A DNA stretch of 64,000 nt from Listeria monocytogenes. Its GTDB lineage: Bacteria > Bacillota > Bacilli > Lactobacillales > Listeriaceae. Below are positions 1 to 8,243 of this stretch, piece after piece. The first letter of the stretch is position 1. Each line of letters starts with the position of its first letter. The stretch spans positions 868,001-932,000 of the forward strand of contig NZ_LT906436.1 of NCBI RefSeq assembly GCF_900187225.1, read 5' to 3'. Both the position numbers and the translations under genes were made by a program. The notes under the pieces were generated by a model that worked only from the letters and a program-made list of their open reading frames with translations, made no database searches and was not told where the DNA came from.

Positions 1-1714
1 CTGGGATAGTCAGTTCCGGATTCCCCGCAATTGGCGCAAGAAACATCACCGAACCTCCCATACCAATTGTTACGACAGCATCCAGTTTGTCTTTTTGAAG
101 CACAGAGTCAAGTTCGTTTTGTGAGCTCTGAATCAAATTACTCGCCAAATTGTCCGCTTGTTGTTTCGTTATTGTGCTTTGCTGTGCTTTGACAAGTTCG
201 GCTTGCCCGTATTTCATATTTCTTGTAGGATTCGTTTGATTAAATTGAATAATCGATTCCAAAGTCGACATAGGAGAATGGTTCACTTGCAAAAACTGGT
301 TTAAATCATGTTTAAAGTCAGTATTTATTAATGAGGCATAATCATAAGATTCTTTCTGTTCAAATTCGCCCACTGCAATGCCTTCAATGATAGTAGCGCC
401 AGCTTTTTGCAGATCAAGTTTTATTTTCTTTATAACAGCTGTTTCTTCATTACTCTCTCCATCTGCCAAAAGACCGATACGTTTACCCTTAAGGGCGTCC
501 GTAGAAAGAGATGGATTTGAAGTAGTGTTTGTTAAAGCGTTTGCTGTCAAATAGGCATCATTAACGGTTCTTGTTAGCGGTCCAGGTGTATCAAATCTGC
601 TTGATAGAGGAATTATGCCTTTGTTATTTACTAAACCTTGAGATGGCTTATATCCAACAGCCGATTGAGCAGAAGCAGGCGTAATAATAGAACCATTTGT
701 TTCTGTGCCGATTGCAATTGCTGCAAAATCACTTGTGGCTGCTGTGGCAGAGCCAGAACTTGAACCAGATGGATCTAAATTCGCTGAGTAAGGATTCTTA
801 CTTTGTCCTTTTTTACCTGAATAGCCATTTGGAAGATCTTCGTCCATTCCAGCCGCCCACTCGGACATATTAGTTTTTCCGAGGATTAAAGCGCCATTTT
901 CCTTTAGATTTTCAACAATTGTAGCATCTTTCCCGATTACCCAATCTTTCAAGGCTACGGTCCCAGCGCTCGTAGGAAGTTCTTTCGTACCAATGTTATC
1001 TTTTAAAAGGACCGGCATACCGTATAAAGCAGATTTGTTGGTTGTGTTTTCTTTATCCAGTTGTTCTGCTTCGGCAATAATAGTTGGATTGATTTCAGTT
1101 ATTGCATTTAAATTTAGGCCATTTTGGTCATATTTTTTTATTCGGTTTAAATAAATACCGGCTAATTCTTTGTAGCTAAGTTGTTTTGTCGCAATAAGTT
1201 GCTGGAGTTTTGTAACATCAGCACCGATGATAAGTGGTTCTTTTGCTTCAAGAACAGTCAAATCTAGCGTAGCTAATTGGTTATTAATCGGTGTCATAAC
1301 ACGCGCTTTATCATAAAAGGGACTAGGTGAATCTTCTGGCTTTTCCGGTTTACTTGGTATTGGTTTTACAGGTTTAATGTTCTGTTTTTTTTGTGGGTTA
1401 TTTTTCGGTTTGACTTTAATCTCAGTTCTATTTTTGAGCGAACTTTGAAAAATACGGTCAATTATACGTTCTACTTGTAATTGCATATTGTCGAAGCCCT
1501 TTTCTAAATGAAAGTCCTCTTTATTTTTGCCAAGTGTTAAATTGTTTGATGATTGTTTTGGTTTTTCTTTCTTTACGATGGATTTTTTATTTTTAGAAAC
1601 GGCACTTTTATTTTCTGATGTAGTATTTTTTTGGCTAGTAAAGAATACGTAGCCACCGATGATACTGAAGACTGTACAAACTACGATAATTGTTATTAAA
1701 ATGCGTTTTTTCAT
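1..1714 (-). CDS. exported amidase, amidase-signature family (3' end outside window)
   Basis: The reading frame starts at an ATG (1714-1712) behind a good GGAGG site and runs off the left edge, so the C-terminus is missing. A signal peptide or signal anchor of about 27 residues is followed by a Lys/Pro-rich linker up to about residue 130, and then the amidase-signature domain. The catalytic Lys is visible in VLLKDNIGT, and the Gly/Ser-rich loop GSSSGSATA carries the Ser pair. Members of this family hydrolyse amides such as Gln or peptide amides. The exported form suggests a wall or extracellular substrate, which the sequence does not identify. It is transcribed away from the next gene. Confidence 0.88.
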   Translation of the reverse strand, partial: MKKRILITIIVVCTVFSIIGGYVFFTSQKNTTSENKSAVSKNKKSIVKKEKPKQSSNNLTLGKNKEDFHLEKGFDNMQLQVERIIDRIFQSSLKNRTEIKVKPKNNPQKKQNIKPVKPIPSKPEKPEDSPSPFYDKARVMTPINNQLATLDLTVLEAKEPLIIGADVTKLQQLIATKQLSYKELAGIYLNRIKKYDQNGLNLNAITEINPTIIAEAEQLDKENTTNKSALYGMPVLLKDNIGTKELPTSAGTVALKDWVIGKDATIVENLKENGALILGKTNMSEWAAGMDEDLPNGYSGKKGQSKNPYSANLDPSGSSSGSATAATSDFAAIAIGTETNGSIITPASAQSAVGYKPSQGLVNNKGIIPLSSRFDTPGPLTRTVNDAYLTANALTNTTSNPSLSTDALKGKRIGLLADGESNEETAVIKKIKLDLQKAGATIIEGIAVGEFEQKESYDYASLINTDFKHDLNQFLQVNHSPMSTLESIIQFNQTNPTRNMKYGQAELVKAQQSTITKQQADNLASNLIQSSQNELDSVLQKDKLDAVVTIGMGGSVMFLAPIAGNPELTIP

Positions 1715-2034
1715 GTTATTCCTCCGATGTTTAAATATGTAATATAATTATATAGCATCGAAAAAAGTAAATCTGTGACAATTTTGTGAAAACTAAAAAA
1801 ATTTTTAAAGCAACTTATTTATGCAGTGAATTGAACTCAATAATAGCTGATTTTTAGAGTTTTTCCTTAGACATAACTTTTTTGGAAAAAGAGAAATGTA
1901 ATTATAGCAATGGTTTGAAGGTAAATAATATTTCTGTGATTGTAAAAGTTCATAGAAAAGACACATTTTCAATAAAATTTGCCGATTAAATACCAATTCC
2001 ATTAGTTTTTATTTTATACTAATAATTAAGTCTG

Positions 2035-2064
2035 TTTACATATTTGCCTGAAAATGGTGATAAT
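2035..2064 (+). promoter_or_regulatory. SigA-type promoter, reading toward the small protein
   Basis: A TTTACA -35 (2035-2040) and a GATAAT -10 (2059-2064) are separated by 18 bases. Transcription from here would give a leader of about 200 bases before the 2280 start. Confidence 0.5.
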
Positions 2065-2170
2065 AGCATAGTTAAAGTATGGTTTATCGGCGTTTTTCTT
2101 TATATTAACTGAAAAAAGACTAAAAAAATTCGGTTTTCAAACGCTTTCTTGAAAAAAAGAGAAGATAATG

Positions 2171-2195
2171 GTTAGTTTTTTAATTAATAGGGTAT
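2171..2195 (+). promoter_or_regulatory. possible SigB-type promoter
   Basis: GTTAGT (2171-2176), 13 bases, then GGGTAT (2190-2195). The -10 matches the Listeria SigB consensus, but the -35 has a mismatch in GTTT. It lies about 85 bases before the small protein at 2280. Confidence 0.35.
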
Positions 2196-2279
2196 TCTTA
2201 GTAAAGAGAATATGTTAAAGTAAGGAAAGAGAGAAAAATAAAAAGAATGAAAACAAATTTTGAAGATGGAGTGATGAGA

Positions 2280-2426
2280 TTGGATAATAATCAAAAAGAC
2301 TTAAATCAAGTAATCCGTCAGCTCAAAGAAAAAGGAATTGTCGTTGAAAAAACAAAGTCACGAAAAGATATTTGGAAATCGGTTAGTAGTAAAGCGATGC
2401 CGAATATGACACTTCGATTGCAGTAA
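2280..2426 (+). CDS. small hypothetical protein (48 aa)
   Basis: I do not recognise this protein. The chosen TTG start has GGAG at 2268-2271, 8 bases upstream. An in-frame ATG at 2247 would give 59 residues but is worse spaced from its purine-rich site. The product is hydrophilic and basic, mostly predicted helix (LNQVIRQLKEKGI), with a tail ending TLRLQ and no membrane segment or cysteine. It is a single-gene unit with its own terminator directly after the stop, which supports a real gene. A possible SigB-type promoter lies upstream. Function unknown. Confidence 0.6.
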   Translation: MDNNQKDLNQVIRQLKEKGIVVEKTKSRKDIWKSVSSKAMPNMTLRLQ

Positions 2427-2430
2427 ATCG

Positions 2431-2527
2431 AAAAGTGGAGTTTTTATATGATATTTTGTGAAGCTTTGAAGTAATTAAAATGACTCAAAGCAGTATGATT
2501 TACATATAAAATAACTTCACTTTTTTT
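2431..2527 (+). terminator. long imperfect hairpin terminator
   Basis: AAAAGTGGAGTTTTTATATG on the left pairs imperfectly with CATATAAAATAACTTCACTT on the right, with an inner GCTTTGA/TCAAAGC stem, followed by a T-run. It ends the small gene at 2280. Confidence 0.7.
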
Positions 2528-2649
2528 CTTTGTCATAAATTAGTCATTAAGTTTTGATGTTTCTGTTATCCTTTTTACGCAAAAATGTTGTATGATGGAG
2601 TGGAAGGCTTTTGTCATAGAAGAAAATAGAAATAGAGTGAGGCATATAC

Positions 2650-3408
2650 ATGAAAAAAGAAGCGGTTAACCAACAATCTATTTATGTGCATATTGATCAT
2701 GTTATTAATAATGTGGCGACAAGCGGCATTTCTTTTTGTGATTTCTTAAATGGCGTGGGACAGCCCCCTGAAAATATTTTGTTAATTAAGCATAATATTG
2801 AAGATGCATCCTACAATGCGCACACAGCTTTTCACTACTTAGAGCCAGGCGATTTAGCAAATATTTCCAAAGAGAATTTTAATCCACTGTGTTGGATTGA
2901 TTTTGAAGATGTAGAACTTTTGAACCAACTAACTCCACAAGAAGTAGCGGAGATGCTTTATCTTGCGCACACTGGGCGTCATTTGCGTTCTCCATTTTAT
3001 TATAAATTACAAAATAATTTTGTTTACTTAACTAGGGAAGACGGTCGTTACAATAAAGTATATTACCGGAATCTTAATCATTTTTATATGTTACTAAGTT
3101 ACGTCATTGCACGTAAAACGGCAGAACTAGTTAATGAGAAGGGTATTTTTTCGTTTGGTAAGAAAAAATATGTTGCGGAGCCGCCAGTCGAACTTTTGAA
3201 AAAAATGGCAGATCATTTTAAAGACGGTGCTTGTATTGCGCTTGATGATGTCGTGAGAACGCGCACGCAAATCGAAGTACCAATTGGGCATGGACTTACA
3301 GAAGAAATGACCGAACTAGAGATTTCTTCCAAAATTTATTATGAAGAAGAGGTCGCCAAATTAGTCTATGATTTAAAACAAAATGAATGGAAATATATCG
3401 AAAAATAA
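2650..3408 (+). CDS. conserved hypothetical protein (252 aa)
   Basis: I do not recognise a named family with confidence. The product is soluble, with no signal peptide or membrane helix. It has a mixed alpha/beta N-terminal part rich in acidic and aromatic residues (residues 1-90), a Tyr-rich middle (YYKLQNNFVYLTREDGRYNKVYYRNLNHFYM, split here as about 120-150), and an acidic, helical C-terminus. It starts at an ATG after AGAGTGAGGC. It appears monocistronic, with a terminator after the stop, and is separate from the TetR unit that follows. Confidence 0.75.
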   Translation: MKKEAVNQQSIYVHIDHVINNVATSGISFCDFLNGVGQPPENILLIKHNIEDASYNAHTAFHYLEPGDLANISKENFNPLCWIDFEDVELLNQLTPQEVAEMLYLAHTGRHLRSPFYYKLQNNFVYLTREDGRYNKVYYRNLNHFYMLLSYVIARKTAELVNEKGIFSFGKKKYVAEPPVELLKKMADHFKDGACIALDDVVRTRTQIEVPIGHGLTEEMTELEISSKIYYEEEVAKLVYDLKQNEWKYIEK

Positions 3409-3446
3409 AAAATCAAACTTTTTCCTTTACGTTTGGTTTTTTATTT
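3407..3446 (+). terminator. intrinsic terminator
   Basis: AAAAATCAAAC pairs with GTTTGGTTTTT, followed by a T-rich tract. It lies directly after the 252-residue gene and before the TetR operator. Confidence 0.75.
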
Positions 3447-3456
3447 GCTAGAATTT

Positions 3457-3474
3457 AACTAATGAACGTTAGTT
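3457..3474 (+). promoter_or_regulatory. probable TetR operator
   Basis: A perfect inverted repeat, AACTAA-TGAACG-TTAGTT, sits immediately before and against the AGGAGG ribosome site of the TetR gene. Its position suggests autorepression of the tetR-SMR operon. Confidence 0.6.
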
Positions 3475-3487
3475 AGGAGGTTGCTTT

Positions 3488-4042
3488 ATGACGAAGAAAC
3501 TGATTAAAGAAGTCGCGTTAACCCTTTTTGCGGAAAAAGGCTACGATGGGACGGCGCTTTCGGAAATCGCGAAAGCTGTTGGGATTAAGACACCATCGCT
3601 ATATGCCCATTTTGCATCAAAAGAGGCCCTTTTTTTGGAAGTTTATCAAGATAGCATCCAGATGGAATTAACAGAACTCGGACGAGTAGCGGAGCGAGAG
3701 GATTTAGTTGGGGAAGAGAAGCTACAATCAATTTTCTTTGTGGCAACAGATTTTTCTAGCAATCCCGATGAGAAGAAATTTTTCCAGCGCGCCGTCTTTT
3801 ATCCACCTAAGTCACTTTTTCAAGAATTAAAAGAAGAAACAAAGACATATGAACAACTGACGAATCGAATATTGCGCGAAACGTTAGAAAAAATAGTATC
3901 CGAAGAAGCACTTGTAAGATGGATGCACGTTTTTTATGCACTTCTTGATGGACTGAGTGTGGAACACGGCATTTATGATGAAACGGAATTTGAGTTGCGA
4001 AGAAAATCTGCTTGGGCAGTTCTTGCAAGTTTACTCAAATGA
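3488..4042 (+). CDS. TetR/AcrR-family repressor of SMR efflux genes
   Basis: This 184-residue protein has an N-terminal TetR helix-turn-helix (about residues 5-50, with GYDGTALSEIAKAVGIKTPSLYAHF) and a helical ligand-binding domain. It starts at an ATG 7 bases after AGGAGG. It is the first gene of an operon with two small multidrug resistance subunits, which begin 17 bases after its stop. The arrangement fits a ligand-released repressor of quaternary-ammonium efflux. In L. monocytogenes the corresponding genes are known as a TetR with SugE-like proteins. An inverted repeat overlapping the leader is the probable operator. Confidence 0.9.
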   Translation: MTKKLIKEVALTLFAEKGYDGTALSEIAKAVGIKTPSLYAHFASKEALFLEVYQDSIQMELTELGRVAEREDLVGEEKLQSIFFVATDFSSNPDEKKFFQRAVFYPPKSLFQELKEETKTYEQLTNRILRETLEKIVSEEALVRWMHVFYALLDGLSVEHGIYDETEFELRRKSAWAVLASLLK

Positions 4043-4058
4043 ATTGGAGGTAAGGAAA

Positions 4059-4400
4059 TTGGCTTGGTTTTATTTGATTATGGCAGGGTTATCAGAAATT
4101 GTTTGGGCTTTTGGATTAAAAGAATCACATGGTTTCACGATGTTAGGTTGGAGCCTTTTGACGATAGCATTTTTGATTGTTAGTTTTGGTTTGTTTTCGA
4201 TTTCCATGAAGTCAATTCCGATTGGGACGGCATATGCGGTTTTTACAGGAATTGGGGCTGCAGGGACAGCTATTATTGGGATGATTTTCCTTTCAGAAGG
4301 TGTTTCTTTTTGGAAGATTGTTTCGCTTATCGTTTTATTGACAGGGATTATTGGTCTGAAATTAGTGGATGGCAATGAGTCTGAAAAGGAGGCTAAATAA
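4059..4400 (+). CDS. SMR-family efflux subunit 1 (SugE-like)
   Basis: This is a small multidrug resistance membrane protein of 113 residues with four predicted transmembrane helices. The conserved Glu of helix 1 is present (GLSEIVWAFGLK), as is the helix 3 GIGAAGTAIIGM segment. The TTG start at 4059 is chosen because GGAGG (4046-4050) lies 8 bases upstream; a longer frame starting at 3957 would overlap most of the repressor's end and lacks a ribosome site. With the next gene it probably forms a heterodimeric proton-coupled exporter for quaternary ammonium or guanidinium compounds. Confidence 0.9.
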   Translation: MAWFYLIMAGLSEIVWAFGLKESHGFTMLGWSLLTIAFLIVSFGLFSISMKSIPIGTAYAVFTGIGAAGTAIIGMIFLSEGVSFWKIVSLIVLLTGIIGLKLVDGNESEKEAK

Positions 4401-4402
4401 CG

Positions 4403-4723
4403 ATGGATTGGATATTTTTACTAGTAGCAGGTTTATGCGAAATGGTCTTCGTTGTCATGCTGAAATTATCAGATGGCTTTAAAAAGGTTGGATATGCGAT
4501 ACTGACGATTATTTTTATGTCTGCAAGTTTCTTTTTACTATCCCTCGCACTTAAGACGATTCCAATCGGTACAGGTTATGCAATTTGGACAGGAATTGGC
4601 GCCGTTGGTAGTGTGACACTTGGAATGATTGTATTTAAAGAACGCAAGAGTGTTGGTAAATTGCTCTTTATTACGATGATTATTGCCGGTGTGGTCGGAT
4701 TGAAATTAACATCTGGCGTTTAA
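4403..4723 (+). CDS. SMR-family efflux subunit 2 (SugE-like)
   Basis: This is the second SMR subunit, 106 residues with four predicted helices. It has the helix 1 Glu (LCEMVFVVMLKLSDGF) and the typical Gly-rich helix 3 (GTGYAIWTGIGAVGS). It begins 2 bases after the first subunit and has AAGGAGG upstream. Paired SMR genes usually insert in opposite topologies and work as heterodimers. The W-x-G-I-G-A-V motif resembles the SugE/Gdx guanidinium exporters more than EmrE. A long hairpin terminator ends the operon. Confidence 0.9.
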   Translation: MDWIFLLVAGLCEMVFVVMLKLSDGFKKVGYAILTIIFMSASFFLLSLALKTIPIGTGYAIWTGIGAVGSVTLGMIVFKERKSVGKLLFITMIIAGVVGLKLTSGV

Positions 4724-4728
4724 CAAGC

Positions 4729-4807
4729 TAGGTTGAAAAAGTCCTTTTTGGAATAAGCGTGTTCGTTTCTTATTTAAAAAAGAAGTTTTTTTCAACCTAT
4801 TTTTTAG
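4729..4807 (+). terminator. intrinsic terminator of the SMR operon
   Basis: TAGGTTGAAAAA at 4729-4740 pairs with TTTTTTTCAACCTA near 4786-4799, followed by a T-run. The loop is long and may fold further. Confidence 0.75.
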
Positions 4808-4833
4808 TTATACCTTTTCATCCTGTCAAAACA

Positions 4834-4842
4834 TGGTAAAAT
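4834..4842 (+). promoter_or_regulatory. extended -10 promoter for ddl
   Basis: TGG-TAAAAT is an extended -10 about 30 bases before the ddl start. No good -35 is visible. The same TGGTAAAATAGATA string occurs ahead of hemY/cgoX at 35331. Confidence 0.45.
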
Positions 4843-4872
4843 AGATAAAGCGAATAATGACGGAGGGGTATT

Positions 4873-5985
4873 ATGAAAACTAAATTAATTTTATTATACG
4901 GTGGAAAATCTGCCGAACATGAAGTTTCATTACAAACAGCATTTTCAGTTATCAATGCTTTGGATTTAGAAAAATTCGAAGCTGCGCCAATATACATTAC
5001 AAATGAAGGCGAGTGGATTCAAGGACCGCTGCTTTCTGGGAAATTAGATTTTGTCGAACAATTACGTTTTTCGGCTACAGAAACTGTGAAACTTGCTGCG
5101 ACTGAATCAGAGAAATCAGAAGGCGAAGCGATTAGCCCAGCAGTTTTAGAAGCAGACGGACAAGAAACAGTCGTATTCCCACTTTTACATGGACCGAACG
5201 GGGAAGATGGCACTGTTCAAGGGTTGTTCGAAGTATTAAATATTCCTTACGTTGGCAATGGTGTCTTAGCATCCTCTGCTGCGATGGACAAAATCGTGAT
5301 GAAGAAAATCTTTGCAGATGCTGGAATCCCGCAAGTTCCAGCAGTTGCTGTTCGTTTAATTGATTGGAAAAATTATCAAGAGGAAATGGTTGCTGAGATG
5401 GAAGAAGTCCTTACATATCCTGTCTTCGTAAAACCAGCAAACCTTGGTTCGAGTGTTGGTATTAGTAAGGCAACAAACAAAAAAGAATTAGTGGACGCAA
5501 TGACAGAAGCGTTTTTATATGACCGTCGTGTTGTTGTTGAACAAGGTGTCGTTGCTCGTGAAATCGAAATGGGTGTACTTGGAAATGATACGCCAGTTTG
5601 CTCTGTACCTGGCGAAATTTTGCCAGAAGGTGCTGTTGCCACATTCTACGATTACAAAGCTAAATATCAAGATAACAATACTGCGTTAATTATTCCGACT
5701 GAAGTAGATCCAGAAATCTTGGAACAAATGAAAGAATATGCGATCCAAGCGTTTTTAGGTCTGGACGCAAGCGGACTAGTACGAGCAGACTTTTTCTTAA
5801 CGGAAGATAATCAGTTATTCTTAAATGAAGTGAATACAATGCCAGGTTTTACGCCGTACAGCATGTATCCTCTTCTTTGGCAGGAAACGGGCTTACCGTA
5901 CGGAGCGCTGATTGAACGACTAGTTGATTTGGCAAAAGAACGCCATGCAGCTAAAAATGCACTTAAATATAAATTAGAAGACTAA
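4873..5985 (+). CDS. ddl: D-alanine--D-alanine ligase
   Basis: This enzyme joins two D-Ala in an ATP-dependent step of cytoplasmic peptidoglycan precursor synthesis. Its 370 residues are standard for the family. Visible features are the N-terminal [10 protein letters not shown] motif, [12 protein letters not shown] near residue 110, the ATP-grasp lysine region [15 protein letters not shown], and the C-terminal [12 protein letters not shown] metal and substrate loop. It starts at an ATG behind GGAGGGG. It is followed by murF, which uses its product. A hairpin lies between the two genes, so murF may be only partly cotranscribed. Confidence 0.97.
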   Translation: MKTKLILLYGGKSAEHEVSLQTAFSVINALDLEKFEAAPIYITNEGEWIQGPLLSGKLDFVEQLRFSATETVKLAATESEKSEGEAISPAVLEADGQETVVFPLLHGPNGEDGTVQGLFEVLNIPYVGNGVLASSAAMDKIVMKKIFADAGIPQVPAVAVRLIDWKNYQEEMVAEMEEVLTYPVFVKPANLGSSVGISKATNKKELVDAMTEAFLYDRRVVVEQGVVAREIEMGVLGNDTPVCSVPGEILPEGAVATFYDYKAKYQDNNTALIIPTEVDPEILEQMKEYAIQAFLGLDASGLVRADFFLTEDNQLFLNEVNTMPGFTPYSMYPLLWQETGLPYGALIERLVDLAKERHAAKNALKYKLED

Positions 5986-5995
5986 AATAAACAAG

Positions 5996-6028
5996 AAAGC
6001 AGTTTTCAGATGCGGAAGCTGCTTTTTT
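5996..6028 (+). terminator. terminator between ddl and murF
   Basis: AAAGCAGTTTTC pairs with GGAAGCTGCTTT, followed by T6, just after the ddl stop and 20 bases before the murF start. It may be partial, allowing readthrough. Confidence 0.7.
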
Positions 6029-6048
6029 ATGGAAGAGAGCGATTTAAT

Positions 6049-7422
6049 TTGAAAAAAACAGTAGGCGAAGTAGTAGCAATGTTAGATAGTTCCATCCATG
6101 TAGATGCATTTCGCGATGTCGTCATTACTGGCATTTGTTTTGATACAAGGCAAATAAAGTCAGGTGATTTATTTGTTCCGTTTGTAGGTAATTTGCGCGA
6201 TGGACACGAATTCGTAAGTCAAGCACGAGAAATGGGAGCAGTAGCGACCTTTTGGCAAAAAGATGTGCCAAACCCACCAACGGATTTCCCGGTTATTTTA
6301 GTAGAAGATACGCTGCTTGCGCTTCAAGAATTAGCGGCGAAATATATCCAACAAGTAAAACCGAAAGTTATTGCGATTACCGGAAGCAATGGTAAAACGA
6401 CGACAAAAGATATTATGGCAGCGATTGTAGAAACAACGTACAAAGTGCATTATACTGGTGGGAACTTTAATAACCATATCGGCTTACCATATACGATTTT
6501 AACGATGCCAGAAGATACGGAAGTTGCTGTACTTGAAATGGGCATGAATCATCGTCATGAAATCGAAGTGCTTTCCAAAATTGCCAAACCCGATATCGCG
6601 ATTATTACGAATATCGGCGAGGCGCATATTGAATATCTTGGTTCGCGTGAAGAAATTGCCAAAGCAAAACTGGAAATTACTGCCGGGCTTAATCCAAGCG
6701 GGATTTTAATTTATCCACATGAAGAAACTTTGCTGCTAGGAAATATTAATGGCGATTTCAGACAGCTCACTTTTGGCAAGTCGGAAGCTGCGGAAATTTA
6801 TCCGTTAGAAATTCGTGCGGAAGCGGAAGGCACTTCTTTTATAACTAATTGGGAGCCGGAGCTAGAAATTTTTGTCCCTATTATTGGTGAACATAATGTT
6901 TTCAACACAATGGCGGCGATGCTTGCGGCAAGAGAAATTGGAATTGAAGGCGAAAAAATTCAATCTGCGCTGAAAAATATGGAACGTTCTAAAAGTCGTT
7001 TAGAATGGATTACAACGAAAAGTGGCGCGCGTATTTTGAATGATGCCTATAACTCTAGTCCGACAGCGCTCAAAACGGTTTTAAAAACATTCATGCATAT
7101 GGATTCGAGCGGCAAACCTAAATATTTGGTCCTTGCTGATATGCTGGAACTTGGCGATTTGTCGACAAAACTACACCAAGAATCAGCTGAGGTGTTAGAA
7201 AATGATACGATTCAGAAAGTTTTCTTATATGGTGATGCGATGAAAGCATTTGGAGAAGTAGCGGAATCGAAAATTGGTCAGGGAAAAGTTCATCATTTTG
7301 ACACGAAAGAATCGCTTGAGACGGCGCTTCTTTCTGAAATAAAAGGAAATGAATGGATACTGGTCAAAGGTTCTTACGGAATGGGCTTGAAAGATGTGGT
7401 AGAAAATCTTATTATTAAGTAA
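6049..7422 (+). CDS. murF: UDP-MurNAc-tripeptide--D-Ala-D-Ala ligase
   Basis: MurF adds D-Ala-D-Ala to the UDP-MurNAc-tripeptide, the last cytoplasmic step of peptidoglycan precursor synthesis. It has the Mur N-terminal domain (about 1-95), the central ATPase with P-loop ITGSNGKTTTKD near residue 108, and the C-terminal domain with LNDAYNSSP and the LADMLELG loop. The TTG start (MKKTVGEVV) is preferred because GGAAGAGAG lies upstream; the ATG at 6010 would place the start inside the ddl terminator. The product is 457 residues. It sits directly after ddl, its substrate supplier. Confidence 0.96.
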   Translation: MKKTVGEVVAMLDSSIHVDAFRDVVITGICFDTRQIKSGDLFVPFVGNLRDGHEFVSQAREMGAVATFWQKDVPNPPTDFPVILVEDTLLALQELAAKYIQQVKPKVIAITGSNGKTTTKDIMAAIVETTYKVHYTGGNFNNHIGLPYTILTMPEDTEVAVLEMGMNHRHEIEVLSKIAKPDIAIITNIGEAHIEYLGSREEIAKAKLEITAGLNPSGILIYPHEETLLLGNINGDFRQLTFGKSEAAEIYPLEIRAEAEGTSFITNWEPELEIFVPIIGEHNVFNTMAAMLAAREIGIEGEKIQSALKNMERSKSRLEWITTKSGARILNDAYNSSPTALKTVLKTFMHMDSSGKPKYLVLADMLELGDLSTKLHQESAEVLENDTIQKVFLYGDAMKAFGEVAESKIGQGKVHHFDTKESLETALLSEIKGNEWILVKGSYGMGLKDVVENLIIK

Positions 7423-7488
7423 CGACTAAAATTGGACAGAACATATTACCACTTAAATGGTAATAATTTGGACAGGAGGAAAGGCATA

Positions 7489-8202
7489 ATGGTTGCTTGT
7501 TTGTGTATTCATGGTTTTACTGGTTCGCCGTCCGAGGTGAAGCCGCTCGCTGACTATTTGCGAGAGCATACAGATTGGGATGTTTTAGCACCCACATTAC
7601 CTGGCCATGATCACCTGCGCCACTTAAAAAATGTGACGTATAAAGATTGGATTGTTTTTGTAGATAGTATTTTAAGCCAAATGCTAAAAGAAGACGATGA
7701 AGTATATATTATTGGTTTTTCTATGGGTGGACTGCTCGCAGGCTGGCTTGCGAGACATTATCCGGAAGTGAAAAAACTAGTACTTCTAAGCACAGCCGTA
7801 AATGCAATGGAATGGCCACAACTTGTCGAAAATTCCAAGCAAGTATTAACGGAAGCGAAAGAAGTAACTCTCAAAAACAGCCCGATGTTCAAACGTTACC
7901 AAAAGAAAGTAACGGAAACGCCTTGGACTTCCACGCTACAATTCAAAAAAATGGTAGCTTTAGCAAAGCCAGTTTTTGAACATATTGAAATTCCAACTTT
8001 TATAGCACAAGGCAGTGCCGACCAAGTAGTTCCTGCTGAAAAAAGTGTTAATTTCTTAATGGAAAGTATTCCTGGTCCAAAAGAATTATTTATTTTAGAA
8101 GGTTCGAAACACGTGATTTGTCAAGATGAACAAGCGGACAAATTATTTGCAGCTGTTTTAACATTTTTGCAAAAAGATGTCGCTGTTTTAAATACCAAAT
8201 AA
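7489..8202 (+). CDS. carboxylesterase-like alpha/beta hydrolase
   Basis: This is a cytoplasmic alpha/beta-hydrolase of 237 residues. It has the oxyanion HGFTGSP near residue 8, nucleophile elbow GFSMGG, and late acid and base positions in GSADQVVP and EGSKHVICQD. The size and motifs resemble the Est30/YvaK carboxylesterase group, which act on short-chain esters and monoacylglycerols. The ATG at 7489 is chosen because AGGAGG precedes it; upstream in-frame codons lack a site. It is 66 bases after murF and probably in the same transcript, ending at a shared bidirectional terminator. Confidence 0.85.
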   Translation: MVACLCIHGFTGSPSEVKPLADYLREHTDWDVLAPTLPGHDHLRHLKNVTYKDWIVFVDSILSQMLKEDDEVYIIGFSMGGLLAGWLARHYPEVKKLVLLSTAVNAMEWPQLVENSKQVLTEAKEVTLKNSPMFKRYQKKVTETPWTSTLQFKKMVALAKPVFEHIEIPTFIAQGSADQVVPAEKSVNFLMESIPGPKELFILEGSKHVICQDEQADKLFAAVLTFLQKDVAVLNTK

Positions 8203-8205
8203 AGA

Positions 8206-8243
8206 AAACCGATTCAGCTCTCGCTCGCTGAATCGGTTTTTTT
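8206..8243. terminator. bidirectional terminator, overlapping the lacI-type stop
   Basis: AAACCGATTCAGC, a seven-base loop, then GCTGAATCGGTTTTTTT. It serves the convergent esterase and LacI-type genes. The last codons and stop of the LacI gene (8214) lie inside the stem. Confidence 0.88.

Larger units (their letters stand above)
1715..2279. other. AT-rich intergenic region with promoters
   Basis: This stretch of about 560 bases separates the divergent amidase and small-protein genes. I see no convincing coding frame in it; a 65-codon frame on the minus strand lacks a ribosome site and any recognisable content. It holds a SigA-type promoter and a possible SigB-type promoter, both pointing right and listed separately. 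The rest is AT-rich. Confidence 0.5.

Noticed and set aside
1805-2002. A 65-codon minus-strand frame between the amidase and the small protein
   Set aside because: No ribosome site, no recognisable content and AT-rich composition typical of random open frames.
3957-4058. N-terminal extension of the first SMR subunit
   Set aside because: It overlaps the end of the TetR gene, and the TTG at 4059 has an ideal GGAGG spacing and gives the standard family length.
6010-6048. Longer MurF start at 6010
   Set aside because: It would begin within the stem of the ddl terminator, and the extra residues do not look like MurF.
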